A stretch of 6,872 nt of DNA, from contig CAWKAV010000020.1 of the NCBI GenBank assembly GCA_963847735.1, forward strand, positions 1-6,872, read 5' to 3'. A program made the translations under genes and the position numbers. Positions 4,801 through 6,872 of the stretch are shown one piece after another. How positions within the stretch are numbered: the stretch's first letter is position 1; each line of letters begins with the position of its first letter. This DNA is from CAWKAV01 sp963847735. Its GTDB lineage: Bacteria; Desulfobacterota; Desulfuromonadia; Desulfuromonadales; BM103. The notes beneath the pieces were generated by a model. It saw nothing but the letters and a program-made list of their open reading frames with translations, searched no databases and was not told where the DNA came from.

Positions 4801-6763
4801 GAGTGTTAATATCGCCCTGAAAATTTTTAAAGCGTATTTCATCCTTATTTGCAAGTTGCAGGAAGGAGGCGAAGCCTTTGACAAGCCCCGGACTGACTAC
4901 ACGACCGTTGGCGATCTGCATGTTGCCCTGGCCGTTAAGCTGCTTGCTCAGGGATTCCCACTGGGTCCCGCGACCCTTGAGATTGAGATCGAGGTCCATC
5001 GCCCCAAACAGTGCACCGCTGGCCTTGGGAATGAACGCAGTCAACAAGGGGTCTGCCTGGATTGTCTTGACCGCGAGGTCAGCGCTGTAGGTCAAACCTT
5101 TTGTGCCGAGGTTAACCTGCGCCGTGTTGGAAAATGAGCCTCCTGCTATCTTACCGTCCATTTGGCTGATCGTCAGGACATTGTCCTTCAATTGGTACCT
5201 GGCAACAAAATCATCGATCGCAAGCGTCTTGTAGACGGTCTTGCCGATACTGAGTGTGCCACTGGCCAGAACGGGGATGTCAAAGGGGCCAAGTTCTTCC
5301 CCATTGCCTGTTGCCGGCACTCCACCTTTAGCGGCAGCGACCCCGGCGGCTCCGCCAGCACTCAGCAAAGGATCAAGCAAAAAGCTCTCGGAAGCAACGT
5401 CGGCCTTGACGACTATCGTTTTACCGAAAAGGTTGCTGGCGTTCAGGTCAATACGGGCACGATTCTCGCCCATGCGCATTTCCAGCCCTTCGGAAACCAG
5501 CTTTTCATCAGCAAACCTGAGTAGTCCAAAAATTGCCGGGCGCTGGCCGTTTGCAGCTATCTGGACATTGTCCAGGGTGACAACGGCCTTGCGGAGCAGC
5601 TTGACCGGATTATCCAGGCCTCCTGCCAGTTGTACATCGACCTTGACCATACCGGAAGGGTCGGTATCCCGGGCTCCGGCGACCAGGCCGGCAGGCAAGC
5701 TTTGCATGGCCTGTCTCAGATCGATGCCTGGCACGTTCAGTTGCATTGCCAGGTCCTGCTGGCCGAAGAGGTTCTTGATTTTTCCGGTCGCCTCGGCAAC
5801 CAGCCCATTATAATCGACACGCCCGCGACGCAAATCCAATAGTCCTGATTTCAAGTCAACGGACAGATCATAACCGATTTCGACTCCGGCATTTTTCAGG
5901 GGCGCGTCGGGCAATGCATCAAGCGTCAGGTCAATACCTGTCATATTGATTGTGCCGGCAGCAGAGACATCTTCAATGCCCCCTGAAATTTTCGTTTCAA
6001 GATTCAGCTTGAGACCATCAAGCTTACCCGGCACAGAATCCTTGAAGTAAGGTGCAAAGGCCATGGCATCAAGGCCCTCAAGCGTAACCTCAAACACTCC
6101 TGAACCATCTAAAAGGCTGACCGTTCCATCCATATCAAGGCTGGCCTGATCGATCTTGCACTTGATTGCAACCGGCACAGAACCGGTCAGGGTAATGCCT
6201 TTTGCGGCGACTTGCAGTTCGCTAACCTGGATGGTGTGCGGAGGTTTATCTTTGACTGTGTTGTCAATAAAGACAAGGTTTCCATCCTCGATACTCACTT
6301 GCGAAATCAGGAGACTGATCGGCGTTGTGGCCGATTCCCCTTGCTTACGCTCTTTTGTGGTTTTTTTATCAGTTCCGCCGACTATATCATCAAAGCTGAA
6401 TTGGCCATTGCTCATACGAACAACCCGGATCCTGGGAGACTCAACCCTGACCTCGTCGATCACCACCTTCATGGCCAATAGTGGTAAAAGTTGGTACTTC
6501 AGTCGAACCAGTTTCGTGCCGACGAAAACATCCTTACCGTCTTTCTCATAAACCTTGAGGTCGTTCAGTTCGATCCCTGTAAACAGGCTGACGCTGATAT
6601 CACCAAGTTCAACCTTGCGCTGCAATGCGTCCTCGGCAAGCGGTAACACGGTCTGCTTGACACGCTCTGGTGTAATCACAATTTTGGCCAGCACAACCAG
6701 ACCAATGACAAGCACCACTACAACTACGGCGACGACGGCAAGTATCTTCGAGAACTTTTTCAT
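4790..6763 (-). CDS. AsmA-family envelope protein, N-terminal 657 aa (ends early at a frameshift)
   Basis: An AsmA-like protein of the inner membrane and periplasm. Members of this group (AsmA, YhdP, TamB, YdbH in E. coli) are thought to form long beta-grooves that carry phospholipids between membranes or affect outer-membrane assembly. Residues about 6-28 (LAVVAVVVVVLVIGLVVLA) form one N-terminal membrane helix after the basic MKKFSK. The AsmA N-terminal signature follows: ITPERVKQTVLPLAEDAL (30-47), then KVELGDISVSLFTGIELNDL. The rest is mostly short alternating beta segments, with an Ala/Gly-rich loop (SAGGAAGVAAAKGGVPA). ATG at 6763 has AAAGG 6 nt upstream. The frame ends ..GDINTRRR, where the family continues; skipping one base near 4801 rejoins the 145-codon tail, giving about 799 aa. 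The truncated product keeps the membrane anchor and most of the groove but lacks the conserved C-terminus. Confidence 0.88.
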   Translation of the reverse strand: MKKFSKILAVVAVVVVVLVIGLVVLAKIVITPERVKQTVLPLAEDALQRKVELGDISVSLFTGIELNDLKVYEKDGKDVFVGTKLVRLKYQLLPLLAMKVVIDEVRVESPRIRVVRMSNGQFSFDDIVGGTDKKTTKERKQGESATTPISLLISQVSIEDGNLVFIDNTVKDKPPHTIQVSELQVAAKGITLTGSVPVAIKCKIDQASLDMDGTVSLLDGSGVFEVTLEGLDAMAFAPYFKDSVPGKLDGLKLNLETKISGGIEDVSAAGTINMTGIDLTLDALPDAPLKNAGVEIGYDLSVDLKSGLLDLRRGRVDYNGLVAEATGKIKNLFGQQDLAMQLNVPGIDLRQAMQSLPAGLVAGARDTDPSGMVKVDVQLAGGLDNPVKLLRKAVVTLDNVQIAANGQRPAIFGLLRFADEKLVSEGLEMRMGENRARIDLNASNLFGKTIVVKADVASESFLLDPLLSAGGAAGVAAAKGGVPATGNGEELGPFDIPVLASGTLSIGKTVYKTLAIDDFVARYQLKDNVLTISQMDGKIAGGSFSNTAQVNLGTKGLTYSADLAVKTIQADPLLTAFIPKASGALFGAMDLDLNLKGRGTQWESLSKQLNGQGNMQIANGRVVSPGLVKGFASFLQLANKDEIRFKNFQGDINTRRR

Positions 6764-6815
6764 TATGTACCTTTAAATAGACACGGCTGGATATTTGATA
6801 TTGGAAAAATTTTTA

Positions 6816-6872
6816 TCAATGTGATTTCAACGGGTCTTCGATCTGGTTGACCAGCAACACCTCACGCCACTG
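6816..6872 (-). CDS. Possible 3' end of an upstream gene, cut by window edge
   Basis: Reading leftward from the window edge, one frame is open for 18 codons and ends at TGA (6818-6816): QWREVLLVNQIEDPLKSH. The composition looks protein-like and the position, 52 nt before the AsmA start, would suit an operon partner, but so short an open stretch can occur by chance and I do not recognise the family. A second frame is open for 14 codons. Confidence 0.3.
   Translation of the reverse strand, partial: QWREVLLVNQIEDPLKSH

Noticed and set aside
4363..4884. Independent 173-codon gene on the minus strand
   Set aside because: Its first ~28 codons overlap the AsmA frame out of phase and look non-coding; the remainder is the AsmA C-terminus, so it is treated as a frameshifted tail.
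5241..5813. Plus-strand open frame of 190 codons, with others at 4586-5137 and 6156-6551
   Set aside because: All lie antisense to the AsmA gene and give Ser/Pro/Arg-rich translations without family features.
1..6872. Mobile element, CRISPR, phage or defence system
   Set aside because: No repeat-spacer array, transposase, integrase, tRNA or recognisable defence domain was seen on either strand.

Overview
The window is an ordinary chromosomal stretch of a Gram-negative bacterium. AsmA-family, PilZ, YbeL-like zinc-ribbon and rubrerythrin-like genes in one neighbourhood, with mid-range GC, suggest a deltaproteobacterium of the Desulfuromonas/Geobacter/Pelobacter type. This is inference from gene content; there is no rRNA or other phylogenetic marker here.

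Layout, left to right. (1) 1-271, minus: decayed remnant of a DUF255/YyaL-type thioredoxin-domain gene, broken by two frameshifts, a stop codon and probably a large internal deletion. An AT-rich strip (272-336) with a perfect 10-bp inverted repeat follows. (2) 337-2073, minus: three co-directional genes, read from high to low coordinates: a YbeL-like zinc-ribbon protein, the circularly permuted ribosome-assembly GTPase YlqF/RbgA, and a single-domain rhodanese whose start overlaps the ylqF stop by 11 nt. (3) 2298-3323, plus: a two-ACT-domain GcvR-like protein, divergent from the zinc-ribbon gene, then an unrecognised small protein of about 122 aa. (4) 3453-4307, minus: a rubrerythrin/ferritin-like diiron protein followed 21 nt later by a PilZ protein, with a possible promoter overlapping the end of the preceding gene and a hairpin downstream. 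(5) 4363-6763, minus: a large AsmA-family protein split by a +1 frameshift near 4793-4804; the intact protein would be about 799 aa. (6) 6816-6872, minus: a possible 3' end of one more gene.

The functions are mostly housekeeping and envelope/stress related: ribosome maturation (YlqF), sulfur transfer or redox (rhodanese, DUF255 remnant), amino-acid-responsive regulation (ACT), oxidative stress (diiron protein), c-di-GMP signalling (PilZ) and envelope lipid homeostasis (AsmA). I see no CRISPR array, transposase, tRNA or rRNA, phage gene or defence system, and no convincing new system. The two most informative observations are the DUF255 pseudogene, which is not evident as a single open reading frame, and the AsmA frameshift.
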